Below are positions 6,107 through 13,986 of a stretch of 14,016 bases of DNA, piece after piece. Under the pieces are notes generated by a model. That model worked only from the letters and a program-made list of their open reading frames with translations. It was not told where the DNA came from and did no database searches. The stretch lies in the NCBI GenBank assembly GCA_035296965.1, contig DATGZX010000244.1, positions 1 to 14,016 of the forward strand, written 5' to 3'. Position 1 is the stretch's first letter. Each line of letters starts with the position of its first letter. Made by a program: the position numbers and the translations under genes. Origin of the DNA: DATGZX01 sp035296965 (GTDB taxonomy: Bacteria; Planctomycetota; Planctomycetia; Gemmatales; Gemmataceae).

Positions 6107-9100
6107 TCACAGACCCGTCAAGGTGAAAATGTCATCGGGCTCCGCGAAGAGGGAATCGATCTCATCGACCAACGTCACCTGCCTTGCACCCGCCAAGTCT
6201 TCCGATGGCGGCTTGATCTGCTGACCCGTGCCGGTCAGGGCAACCTTGAGGGAGGACGGCTGAGTGAAAGCGCTTGGCCCGGCGTCTGGGCCAGGCAGGT
6301 TGGGGCTAATGGTTGCCTCATCGGGCAGGGAGTGCGCCGACTGCGGGACGGCGGCATTCAGAGCGGCTTCGAGGTCAGCGACGGCAGTAGCAAGCGGGGA
6401 CAACTCAAGCAAAGAGGCTGGTATGCCGCCGGGACCGCCCGAGCTGGGATCACTGTTGCCGCTCAGCGACAGCGTGCCGACTACCAGGGCGCCCTGGATG
6501 TCGGCGTTGCCGCTCAGGGACATAAGCGCGGCAGGGGCGTACACAATATTACCCGATCCTTGCTCGAAGGCGTTCTCGCTTAGTGTGATCGTCCGCGTGT
6601 TGCTGCGATCTTGAAACAGCACGATCCCCGCGTAGGCACCCCTCGTGGAAGCAATGAGGTTGAGCGTGCCGTTGCCGCTCAGCGTGATGCTCCCGAAGCT
6701 GCCGCCGCTACCGGGATACTTGCTATTGGTGTTGTAGAGCATGACGCCGGTGCCAATGACTACGGCGTTGCCCGTGACCGATAGGCCGCCGCCCTCGATG
6801 ATGTACGCGCCGGGATTGAGCGTCAGCCTGGCGTTTCCGGAGGCGCTAATCTTGGTAAAGACGCCCGGGTTGAGGCTGTGCGTGCCGCTGCAGTAGCTGG
6901 CGGAGCCATAATTCATCAGCCCCGCTGCGCTCGGCGCAGATAGGCTGGCAAGCGGGTCGGGCGCGGATGCTACGCCCGTGGAAGCGGCCGGGCTCAATGT
7001 GGCATTGCCGCTTTTGCTGACGCCACCGACCGCCAGAATGCTGCCGGCCGTGACTTTGGCGTTGCCGCTGGCGGTGAGCGCAGTTGTCGCGTTCGAGTCC
7101 ACCACCACAGTGCCGGGTAGATTGATGCTGGCGTTGTCGGAGAGGGTCAACGCTCCGCTGGCGGTGGAATTCAGGACGAAGAGTGACGAGATGATGGTGA
7201 CGCTGACGGTGGTGTTGCTGGCGAAGAAGCCGGTGTTGCCCAGGTACGACAGGGTAATAATCTGCTTGCCGAGCGGCAGAGCCGTGGTGCTGAGCGTCGC
7301 CTTGCCGCCGGACAGACTGACGGTGCCGAGGTCGTCGTTGGTAGTGGTGTCGAAGAAGTCTACACTCCCAATCGACGTGGCTGTGCTGGGAGAGTTGGCG
7401 GTAACCGTGGCGGTGAACGTTAAGGCCTGGCCGAAGTACTGCGTGCCAGAGACTGAACCCGTGGTGGTCGTTCCGGCGGCGTTGACAGTCTGGGTTAGAG
7501 CCGTGCTGGTGCTAGCGACGAAGTCGGTGTCACCGGCATAGACGGCCGTGATGCTGTGCGCGGCCACGCTCAACGAAGAAGTGCTGAAGGTGGCCTGGTC
7601 GCTGCCGCTGACGCCATTGAGAGCGCCGGTGCCCAATGTGGTGGTGCCGTCCATGAAGGTAACTGTCTCCCCCTCCGGGGGCGTGCCCGCGCCCGGGGCG
7701 TCGGCGCAGACGGTGGCCGTGAACGTCACGGACTGGCCGAACACTGACGGGTTCACGGATGAGGCGACGGTAGTCGCGGTGGTGTCTTGATCGATCATTT
7801 GCGTCAGCGAATCCAGGCTTAGCAGATAAGTACCGTCCCCGCTGTAGCTAGCCCGAATTGTATGACTGCCAACGGCCAAGGCCGTGGTGCTCAGCATGGC
7901 AGCGCCGGCCGATAGCGTGACACTGCCCAGGTCGAGGCCGGTGGTCACGTCGAGGAAATCAACACTACCGGTCGGGCTCCCCGACCCGGGCGTGTCGGCT
8001 TGCACGGTTGCGATCAAGAGCACCGGTTGACCCCAGACGGTGGTCGCGGCGCTGGCGCCGAGGCTCGTGAAACTAAGAGCGTTCGCGGTCTGCGGGATGC
8101 CATTGACCTCGAACGTGTCGCCCACGGCGGCCACCGGGTTACCCGTGGTGTTGTGAACGAACTCGCCGGGTGCATTGACGCTGAGCGTGTTGCCCCCCGG
8201 GCTGGCGGCGGTGCCTAAATCCAGGCTGCCTCCCACGAAGGCGATGGCAGCATCAGCAAAACCAGTCGATTCCTGGACGACATCGCTCCGTAAGGACAAG
8301 CTGCCTCCTGTGAGCAGGATAGTAGGGGCATCCGTGGCCGTGCTCAGGTTGCAGTTAAGCACCTCAACTTGGCCGCCGCTCACCGTCAGCGCGGGCGACG
8401 TGCCGATCAGCGTGCCATTCTGGATAACTAGGGAGAGATCCGGGGGCGGGCTCGCGGCCTGGTCTGAGTAGGTCCCTCCTTGCAGATCCACCGTCAAAGT
8501 TATGGGAGCGCCGGGAGACTGCAAACCATTCACCGCACTGAGGATCGCCGTGAGCGAGCCAGACTGCGTCGGATCGGCTTCAAGAATGATCGGGTTACCC
8601 GACTGCAAAGATTGTGCAATGACACTCTGCAGATTGCTGCTAGTCATGGCGTTGACCTGCTGGCCCGCGTCGAGCGAGCCGCTGCTGTTGACGAAACCAC
8701 CATCAGAACTGACATAGTTTGCAGTTACCGTATGATCTCCCGCAGTCAGGGCGATGCCCACGCTAGTTGCTATTCCTGTGGCGCTCAAAGTCACTGGTGA
8801 ACCCAGGTTCTGACCATCGACCACAAACTGGACGGCTCCTGTTGGTGTGCCGCTTCCTGGTACTTGGGACGTCACGGCGGCGGTGAAAGTGACCAGCTGC
8901 TCATTGACCGACGGATTGGCCGAGGAGGCAAGACTGGTGGTGGTGGTCAGCGCCTGGCTGACACTGAACACCGTGCCGTATCCATAGGTGCCGCCCTCCG
9001 AAGTGGTGCCGAAGAGGTTGCCGCTATCGTCCTCGATGACTCCGGCGTAGGGACCAGCCCCGTTGGTGCCATTGAAGTTGGCGAGGACGGAGATGCTGCC

Positions 9101-10213
9101 GCTGCTCTTGACCCACTCGAACACTGTGCCTTCCACTGTGACTTCGCCATAGGCGCCGCCCTCGTAAGTGGTGCCGAAGAGGTTGCCGTTGCTGTCCTCG
9201 ATGACTCCGGCGGTGGGAAAACCCCCGTTGGTGACATTGAAGTTAGCGAGGACGGAGATGCTGCCGCTGCTCTTGACCCACTCGAACACTGTGCCATCGC
9301 CAGGGTCGCCGCCCTCGTAAGTGGTGCCGCCCTCGTAAGTGGTGCCGAAGAGGTTGCCGTTGCTGTCCTCGATGACTCCGCCAAAGGGAAAAGCCCCGTT
9401 GGTGTCATTGAAGTTGGCGAGGACGGAGATGCTGCCGCTGCTCTTGACCCACTCGAACACTGTGCCATCGCCAGGGGTGCCACCCTCCGAAGTAGTGCCG
9501 AAGAGGTTGCCGCTATCGTCCTCGATGACTCCGGCGTAGGGAAAAGCCCCGTTGGTGCCATTGAAGTTGGCGAGGACGGAGATGCTGCCGCTGCTCTTGA
9601 CCCACTCGAACACTGTGCCATCGTTATTGGTGCCGCCTTCCACAGCGGTGCCGAAGAGGTTGCCGCTGCTGTCCTCGATGACTCCGCCAAAGGGATTCTG
9701 CCCATCGGTGCCATTGAAGTTGGCGAGGACGGAGATGCTGCCGCTGCTCTTGACCCACTCGAACACTGTGCCTTCGCCATAGGTGCCGCCGGAGTTGGTG
9801 GTGCCGAAGAGGTTGCCGCTATTGTCCTCGAGGACTCCGGCGTAGGGACCAGACCCGTTGGTGCCATTGAAGTTGGCGAGGACGGAGATGCTGCCGCTGC
9901 TCTTGACCCACTCGAACACTGTGCCTTCGCCATAGGTGCCGCCGGAGTTGGTGGTGCCGAAGAGGTTGCCGCTGCTGTCCTCGATGACTCCGGCGTAGGG
10001 AGTCGCCCCGCTACTGAGGTAGGCAGGGTTGAACGAAGCCAGCGTGGAAAGGGTTGGGCCTGACGGTGTGAGCCGCGTCTCAAGTTGTTCCAATATTAGC
10101 CACGAGCGCTGCCAACACCGGGGCGGTGAGATGCCGATGCATCTAACGGAATTAATTCCGTTGCACACCTGGGGGCAAAAGCAACTCTTGAGCAGGCGGG
10201 TCCAGTTCTTCAT
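6107..10213 (-). CDS. Giant exported repeat protein: beta-propeller-like repeats, Ig-like domains, beta-helix regions
   Basis: A 1368-residue protein. The ATG at 10213 was chosen over the longer frame from 10315 because AGGGAGA lies 5 nt upstream and the protein then begins MKNWTRLLK, like LEPR-XLL planctomycete proteins; LEQLETRLTP follows at 41-50. Residues 72-420 hold seven units (51-57 residues) of the type GVIEDSSGNLFGTT..GGT..GTVFEW, resembling the Gloeo_Verruco (TIGR03803) beta-propeller-like repeat. Big_3-like Ig domains lie at about 424-515, 711-808, 811-911 and 914-1007. A beta-helix-like stretch (about 523-710) sits between the first two. Residues 1012-1255 carry nine SGNA-type motifs (LTASGNAKV, ISASGNARL, LSVTGNAVV and others), again suggesting stacked beta turns. 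The last 110 residues are low in motifs. The N-terminus is Cys-rich (C11, C13, C17, C25, C33). Function is unknown; a cell-surface or adhesive role is a guess. Confidence 0.88.
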   Translation of the reverse strand: MKNWTRLLKSCFCPQVCNGINSVRCIGISPPRCWQRSWLILEQLETRLTPSGPTLSTLASFNPAYLSSGATPYAGVIEDSSGNLFGTTNSGGTYGEGTVFEWVKSSGSISVLANFNGTNGSGPYAGVLEDNSGNLFGTTNSGGTYGEGTVFEWVKSSGSISVLANFNGTDGQNPFGGVIEDSSGNLFGTAVEGGTNNDGTVFEWVKSSGSISVLANFNGTNGAFPYAGVIEDDSGNLFGTTSEGGTPGDGTVFEWVKSSGSISVLANFNDTNGAFPFGGVIEDSNGNLFGTTYEGGTTYEGGDPGDGTVFEWVKSSGSISVLANFNVTNGGFPTAGVIEDSNGNLFGTTYEGGAYGEVTVEGTVFEWVKSSGSISVLANFNGTNGAGPYAGVIEDDSGNLFGTTSEGGTYGYGTVFSVSQALTTTTSLASSANPSVNEQLVTFTAAVTSQVPGSGTPTGAVQFVVDGQNLGSPVTLSATGIATSVGIALTAGDHTVTANYVSSDGGFVNSSGSLDAGQQVNAMTSSNLQSVIAQSLQSGNPIILEADPTQSGSLTAILSAVNGLQSPGAPITLTVDLQGGTYSDQAASPPPDLSLVIQNGTLIGTSPALTVSGGQVEVLNCNLSTATDAPTILLTGGSLSLRSDVVQESTGFADAAIAFVGGSLDLGTAASPGGNTLSVNAPGEFVHNTTGNPVAAVGDTFEVNGIPQTANALSFTSLGASAATTVWGQPVLLIATVQADTPGSGSPTGSVDFLDVTTGLDLGSVTLSAGAAMLSTTALAVGSHTIRASYSGDGTYLLSLDSLTQMIDQDTTATTVASSVNPSVFGQSVTFTATVCADAPGAGTPPEGETVTFMDGTTTLGTGALNGVSGSDQATFSTSSLSVAAHSITAVYAGDTDFVASTSTALTQTVNAAGTTTTGSVSGTQYFGQALTFTATVTANSPSTATSIGSVDFFDTTTNDDLGTVSLSGGKATLSTTALPLGKQIITLSYLGNTGFFASNTTVSVTIISSLFVLNSTASGALTLSDNASINLPGTVVVDSNATTALTASGNAKVTAGSILAVGGVSKSGNATLSPAASTGVASAPDPLASLSAPSAAGLMNYGSASYCSGTHSLNPGVFTKISASGNARLTLNPGAYIIEGGGLSVTGNAVVIGTGVMLYNTNSKYPGSGGSFGSITLSGNGTLNLIASTRGAYAGIVLFQDRSNTRTITLSENAFEQGSGNIVYAPAALMSLSGNADIQGALVVGTLSLSGNSDPSSGGPGGIPASLLELSPLATAVADLEAALNAAVPQSAHSLPDEATISPNLPGPDAGPSAFTQPSSLKVALTGTGQQIKPPSEDLAGARQVTLVDEIDSLFAEPDDIFTLTGL
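8956..10003 (-). repeat. Seven tandem 153-bp-class coding repeats
   Basis: Units begin near 10000, 9847, 9694, 9541, 9388, 9217 and 9052 (reading on the minus strand). The first four spacings are exactly 153 bp; the next are 171 and 165 bp because of in-frame insertions. A core of about 59 bp (ttgaag ... actgtgcc), encoding TVFEWVKSSGSISVLANFN, occurs six times almost without change. The seventh unit ends with GTVFSVSQ instead. Confidence 0.92.
9311..9346. repeat. 18-bp perfect tandem duplication inside repeat unit 5
   Basis: gccctcgtaagtggtgcc occurs twice back to back (9311-9328 and 9329-9346). It adds six residues (TTYEGG repeated) and accounts for the longer fifth unit. It looks like a replication-slippage event that kept the frame. 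Confidence 0.92.
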
Positions 10214-10218
10214 GGTGA

Positions 10219-10225
10219 TCTCCCT
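10219..10225 (-). promoter_or_regulatory. Ribosome binding site of the giant repeat protein (decides its start)
   Basis: AGGGAGA on the minus strand, 5 nt before ATG at 10213. This is the reason for placing the start here rather than 34 codons upstream. Confidence 0.75.
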
Positions 10226-10246
10226 GTCGAAAACGAAGGAACCAGG

Positions 10247-10260
10247 TGCACTACAGTGCA
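10247..10260. promoter_or_regulatory. Inverted repeat TGCACT-AC-AGTGCA, possible operator
   Basis: Perfect 6-bp arms around 2 bp, 34-47 nt upstream of the giant protein's ATG. The spacer is too short for a good RNA hairpin, so a dimeric DNA-binding protein would be the more natural reader. It may also be chance. Confidence 0.3.
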
Positions 10261-10613
10261 GGGTTGCGCCGGTTCCGTCTCTAGCCGAACGGAGTGGAAG
10301 CCTTGCCGCCGCCAACCGTACGGTGGCTCAGCCGGGAGGCAGAGCGCTTTCGATTCAGCAACTAGACAAGCGGAACGCAGGTATCGTGGAGTCTCCTCGG
10401 GGAAGAATCGCAATGAATCTGCCGCCGCGCCCCTGACCTCTAGCCTTTGCTGCCGTTTTTTCGTTGAGTTGGCAAGCGGCGGCAGTACCATAGGGGGCTG
10501 CGGCGCGGGCAAACGAGACTTATGGTCTGCTGCGACCAAGAAATCCGGCCTCCCCCTTGAAGGGGTCCGTGAGGCGCTATGCGAGTTTGCTATCTAATAC
10601 TCGCACGAGACAT

Positions 10614-10620
10614 GGGGGAG
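10614..10620 (+). promoter_or_regulatory. Ribosome binding site of the sigma factor gene (decides its start)
   Basis: GGGGGAG, 5 nt before ATG at 10626. It supports this start over the upstream in-frame TTG at 10557. Confidence 0.75.
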
Positions 10621-10625
10621 CGAAC

Positions 10626-11189
10626 ATGGCCGCCCCGGAATTGAACGAATTTCTTGCCGTGCTGCGAAACGGCAGCCGGCAGGAAGTCGAGAAGTTGCTC
10701 CGCGACCTCGATCCGTTCCTGCGCAGAGTTATCCACTTGCGCCTGATTGACGGGCGCCTCCGCCACGTATTGGACACGGCGGACATCTTCCAGTCCCTCC
10801 TTAAAGACCTCCTGTCTCAGGAGCACCCGCCGGTAGAAACCTCAGCAGGCCTTCCTGCCTACCTGGCTGCCGCCGTGCACTACAAAATCCTTACGAGAAA
10901 GCGGAGGGAACGCCGGCACGCGGGCAGCCTTCCGGAAGGCCGGGAGACTGTTTCTCCCGAGCAGCCTGCCGGCCGGCAAGTGGAAGATCAGGATTTCAGC
11001 CAGGCCATCCGGGCCCGGCTTTCCGCGGAAAAGCGCCTGCTCTTCGATCTGAAGTCACAGGGCCTGACCTGGACCGAGATCGCCGCGAAACTTGGAGGCA
11101 CAGCCGACGCCCTGCGAATGCGGCTGAGCCGGGCCGTAGCCACCGTCCTCAGCGAGCTGGGGCACGCGGAGTTGAGTCATGCACACTGA
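10626..11189 (+). CDS. ECF-like RNA polymerase sigma factor
   Basis: A 187-residue protein with the two-part layout of extracytoplasmic-function sigma factors. Residues about 20-65 look like region 2 (FLRRVIHLRL...LDTADIFQSLLKDLL, the place of the usual D.VQE.F core-binding helix). A charged linker (about 90-125) follows. Residues 132-180 look like region 4 with a helix-turn-helix (LSAEKRLLFDLKSQGLTWTEIAAKLGG...ALRMRLSRAV). It is expected to direct RNA polymerase to a specific promoter set. The gene overlaps the downstream kinase by 11 nt, so the two are probably translationally coupled. ECF sigma factors encoded beside Ser/Thr kinases are known from planctomycetes, and the kinase is the likely regulator; no anti-sigma factor gene is seen. 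The target promoters cannot be told from this window. Confidence 0.85.
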   Translation: MAAPELNEFLAVLRNGSRQEVEKLLRDLDPFLRRVIHLRLIDGRLRHVLDTADIFQSLLKDLLSQEHPPVETSAGLPAYLAAAVHYKILTRKRRERRHAGSLPEGRETVSPEQPAGRQVEDQDFSQAIRARLSAEKRLLFDLKSQGLTWTEIAAKLGGTADALRMRLSRAVATVLSELGHAELSHAH

Positions 11190-13914
11190 ATCAGACCTTC
11201 GTATCCCAACAGGCGATTGCTCCCTGTCACCGCACGCGGAAAACCTCGATGGCACGGTTGAGGATTTGCTCGACGCCGCCCTGGCCGAGCAGCGCCGCGA
11301 CTGGATCACAGGCAAGCGGACCCCGGCGGCCGAACGGCTCCGGCGATCTCCCGCGCTGGCTCTTGATCCGGCCCAGGCTGCCGAGCTGGTGTATCACGAG
11401 TTCACCTTGCGTCAGGAGCTGGGGGAATCCCCGGATTGGGGGGAATATCTACGGCAATTTCCCGAGCACGCCGCCATGCTCCGGCTGCTGCACCAGGCCG
11501 ACCAGATTGTCGAGCGGGCGCTGGCCCCGGCCCAACCAGCGCCGCGCCCAGCGGCTCAGTTCAGCGATTTTGAGCTGCTGGAAGAAATCGGCCACGGGGG
11601 CATGGGTGTCGTCTACCGGGCCAGGCAACGAAGCCTCGACCGCATCGTGGCCGTCAAACTGATGCGGACCGACGACCCCGGCGAAGAAGAACGGAGACGC
11701 TTCGCCCGCGAAGCGAAGGCCGTGGCGCGCTTGCAGCACCCCAATATCGTCCAGATATACGAGGTCGGAGAGGCCGGCGGGAGGCCCTTCTTGTCATTGG
11801 AATTCGTCGAAGGCGAGAGCCTGGCGCGTCGCCTCAATGGCACCCCCCTGGCGGCCCGGCAGGGGGCGTCGCTGGTCGGGGTGCTGGCACGGGCCATGCA
11901 TTACGCACACGGCAAAGGGATCATTCACCGCGACCTCAAACCCTCCAACGTGCTCCTCGCAGGGACGCCGCAAACAACACTGGAGCTGTGTACGGCGAAG
12001 GTCACCGACTTCGGCCTGGCCAAGCGGCTGGATGGCGGCGGTGATACGGGCTCGAGCACGGTGCTGGGAACTCCCAGCTACATGGCACCGGAGCAGGCCG
12101 AGGCGAAGACCGCGGCCATCGACCGGCGGACCGATGTTTACGGACTGGGGGCGCTCCTCTACGAGCTGCTCACGGGCCGCCCCCCTTTCCGGGCCGAATC
12201 GCCGCTGCAGACGCTCCAGCAGGTGGTGCAAGCCGATCCGGCCAGGCCGCGCCTCCTCAACCCCGCCGTCCCGCGCGACTTGGAGACGGTTTGCCTGCAG
12301 TGCCTCCAGAAGGAGCCGCGCCTGCGTTACCCCAGCGCGTTGGCATTGGCGGAGGACCTTGATCGGTTCCTGCATGGCCAGCCGGTCCGAGCCCGGCCGG
12401 TGGGGCCGGTGGGGCGCGCGGCGCGGTGGTGCCGGCGCAAGCCCGTGGTCGCGGCCATGGCAGGAATGCTGATCCTGGCGGTGGCAGGCGGCTTTCTGAC
12501 GAGCTTGCTGCTCTGGCAGCGAGCTGTATCTGGAGAGGTCGAGGCCCTGGCTAACCTGCGCCGAGTCGAAGCAGCACGCCAGGAAACCGAGGACTTCGAT
12601 GTCGGGATATGCACGCTTCTGGAACGATCACTCCAGCCATCGTTGTCGCACTTGTCGCTGGCCGAGCCGACGGCCACCTATCAAGCGTCATTGAACGATG
12701 CAAAGGATTGCCTCGGCTATCTGTCCGAACGGAACCGGACGAATCATGTATTGGCGGCGCTTAAGGGGTGCGTGTACTTGCAACTGGGCGTGTTCGAGCT
12801 TTTGCGCCACCATGACGCAGCGCAACCCCTCTTGGAGCAGGCCACGAGCTTTTGGCGAGAGCTGCTCGCTGAGCATCCCGGCAAGCATGGGGCCCACATG
12901 TGGTATGCGATCAGTTGTTTCTTGTTGGAACAGGTTTATGACCGGCAAGGAAATGCAAACGCTGCGCAAAAAACGTTTGATGAAGGGTTTCGCGTCTGGC
13001 AGGCCTTGACGCGAGAGCCCCCGCGAGGCCGCGACTGGCTCCCGCTGGTCAAAGCCGACTTGGAAATGGGTCGGCTGCTCGTTAAGGGAAGTTCCGCAGG
13101 CAAGGACGTTGCGGAGCGGCTGCGGACTATCCGCCAGCGATGTCGCCGCGCCGCCGGCCCGGCGGAAGGTGAAGCGTTTTTCGATCTGGTGCAGGTCGGG
13201 TATTTGCATGGCGAAGCGCAAGAGCAGGAGCCAATGGCTCCTCCAGTGCCTTCCTTGGCCGACTGCCGGGAAGCCGCATCCATCGTGAGCCGCCTGTTGT
13301 CGCGGACGGACCTCGAAGAAAATCTGCGCGTGCACGTGGCTTGTATTTCCGTTCTGGTGAGCATGGACCTGCGCCGGCGACAAGCGCCCGAGGAAGCTCT
13401 CCGGTTGTCCCGGCAGGCCAACCGAACACTGCAAGAGCTGCTCGCCGGATCGGCCGACAAGGCTTCAATTCTCGATGCCCTCAATGAATCTTGGTTCGAG
13501 ATGTCCAAAGTGCGTTGGAAATTGGGCCAGGCGGAGGAAACGCTCACGGCCTGTCGCAACGCCCTCAAAGCGGCGCGCGATGCTTTCCTCCTCGACCCCG
13601 CAGTACCAGGCCGCGAGGAGGCCGTTGGGGATCGTTACCTCCGGCTGGGACGCAAGTTGTGCGAGCTGAGACGGCCCGACGAAGCGGAAGCCTGTTTCCG
13701 GGAGCGACAGGCGCTGTGGCCGGGCGACGGTAACAAACATGCCGAGGTGCTACGCGAACTCCGGAAATGGGCGGACCAGGCTGGCCCGGAGGGGAAAGCT
13801 TTGTCGCCGGAGCGACAGCAGGAACGGCAGCGCTACCTCGACCTATACGCCCGCCTGGAGCTGAAAGGTATCGCCGGGCAGGGCGAACGCATCAAACTCC
13901 ACCTCAATTATTGA
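11179..13914 (+). CDS. Transmembrane Hanks-type Ser/Thr protein kinase with extracytoplasmic helical domain
   Basis: A 911-residue protein. Residues 27-113 form the N-terminal segment common in planctomycete kinases (EQRRDWITGKR..., VYHEFTLRQELGESPDW.EYLRQFP). The kinase domain spans about 131-400 with IGHGGMGVVY (137-146), VAVKLM (K160), E178 in the C-helix, HRDLKPSNVLL (D252, K254, N257), DFG (277-279), GTPSYMAPEQ (297-306) and DVYGLGALLYELLTGRPPF. All catalytic residues are present. A single membrane span (about 423-446) follows a basic stop (WCRRK). Residues 447-911 are alpha-helical in character with TPR-like pieces (for example KLGQAEETLTACRNALKAAR) and probably lie outside the cytoplasm as sensor or binding domain. 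GGAG stands 8 nt before the ATG. It overlaps the sigma factor gene by 11 nt and probably controls that factor by phosphorylation; this is inference from context. Confidence 0.92.
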   Translation: MHTESDLRIPTGDCSLSPHAENLDGTVEDLLDAALAEQRRDWITGKRTPAAERLRRSPALALDPAQAAELVYHEFTLRQELGESPDWGEYLRQFPEHAAMLRLLHQADQIVERALAPAQPAPRPAAQFSDFELLEEIGHGGMGVVYRARQRSLDRIVAVKLMRTDDPGEEERRRFAREAKAVARLQHPNIVQIYEVGEAGGRPFLSLEFVEGESLARRLNGTPLAARQGASLVGVLARAMHYAHGKGIIHRDLKPSNVLLAGTPQTTLELCTAKVTDFGLAKRLDGGGDTGSSTVLGTPSYMAPEQAEAKTAAIDRRTDVYGLGALLYELLTGRPPFRAESPLQTLQQVVQADPARPRLLNPAVPRDLETVCLQCLQKEPRLRYPSALALAEDLDRFLHGQPVRARPVGPVGRAARWCRRKPVVAAMAGMLILAVAGGFLTSLLLWQRAVSGEVEALANLRRVEAARQETEDFDVGICTLLERSLQPSLSHLSLAEPTATYQASLNDAKDCLGYLSERNRTNHVLAALKGCVYLQLGVFELLRHHDAAQPLLEQATSFWRELLAEHPGKHGAHMWYAISCFLLEQVYDRQGNANAAQKTFDEGFRVWQALTREPPRGRDWLPLVKADLEMGRLLVKGSSAGKDVAERLRTIRQRCRRAAGPAEGEAFFDLVQVGYLHGEAQEQEPMAPPVPSLADCREAASIVSRLLSRTDLEENLRVHVACISVLVSMDLRRRQAPEEALRLSRQANRTLQELLAGSADKASILDALNESWFEMSKVRWKLGQAEETLTACRNALKAARDAFLLDPAVPGREEAVGDRYLRLGRKLCELRRPDEAEACFRERQALWPGDGNKHAEVLRELRKWADQAGPEGKALSPERQQERQRYLDLYARLELKGIAGQGERIKLHLNY

Positions 13915-13921
13915 GAGGGCC

Positions 13922-13951
13922 TTGATTGGGACAAGTGTACAGGCCTACGAT
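13922..13951 (+). promoter_or_regulatory. Possible promoter of the gene at the right edge
   Basis: TTGATT (13922-13927), 18 nt, then TACGAT (13946-13951): four of six consensus bases in each box. It sits in the 72-nt gap after the kinase stop. Weak support; the downstream gene could equally be read through from the sigma/kinase operon. Confidence 0.22.
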
Positions 13952-13986
13952 TCTTCCGGACTTTCACCTATTTCCCGGAGGAACGC

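Larger units (their letters stand above)
10214..10625. other. Divergent intergenic region between the giant protein gene and the sigma factor gene
   Basis: This 412-nt stretch must carry the promoters of two divergent units. Visible elements are the ribosome binding site at 10219-10225 (minus), an inverted repeat at 10247-10260, a 13-bp palindrome ccccttgaagggg at 10553-10565, and the ribosome binding site at 10614-10620 (plus). Only a weak plus-strand promoter-like pair was noticed (TTGAGT and TACCAT near 10464-10492). No convincing gene lies within it: the frame from 10256 to 10597 has no supporting motif or ribosome binding site. Confidence 0.55.

Noticed and set aside
6053..6583. 176-codon plus-strand frame starting in the right terminal repeat
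   Set aside because: It overlaps the C-terminal part of the giant protein gene in antisense and has no protein motif. Kept only as an illustration of the outward ATG.
8956..10003. Regularly spaced repeats that might suggest a CRISPR array
   Set aside because: The units are 153 bp, in frame, and encode a conserved protein repeat. There are no short palindromic repeats with unique spacers.
8864..10063. 399-codon repetitive open frame on the plus strand
   Set aside because: It is the antisense of the 153-bp coding repeats. Its periodicity comes only from the repeat length being a multiple of three.
10214..10315. Longer N-terminus for the giant repeat protein from 10315
   Set aside because: The 34 extra residues do not resemble planctomycete sorting regions, and a strong ribosome binding site precedes the ATG at 10213.
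10557..10625. Longer N-terminus for the sigma factor from TTG at 10557
   Set aside because: There is no ribosome binding site before the TTG, and the extra residues do not resemble a sigma factor. ATG at 10626 has GGGGGAG 5 nt upstream.
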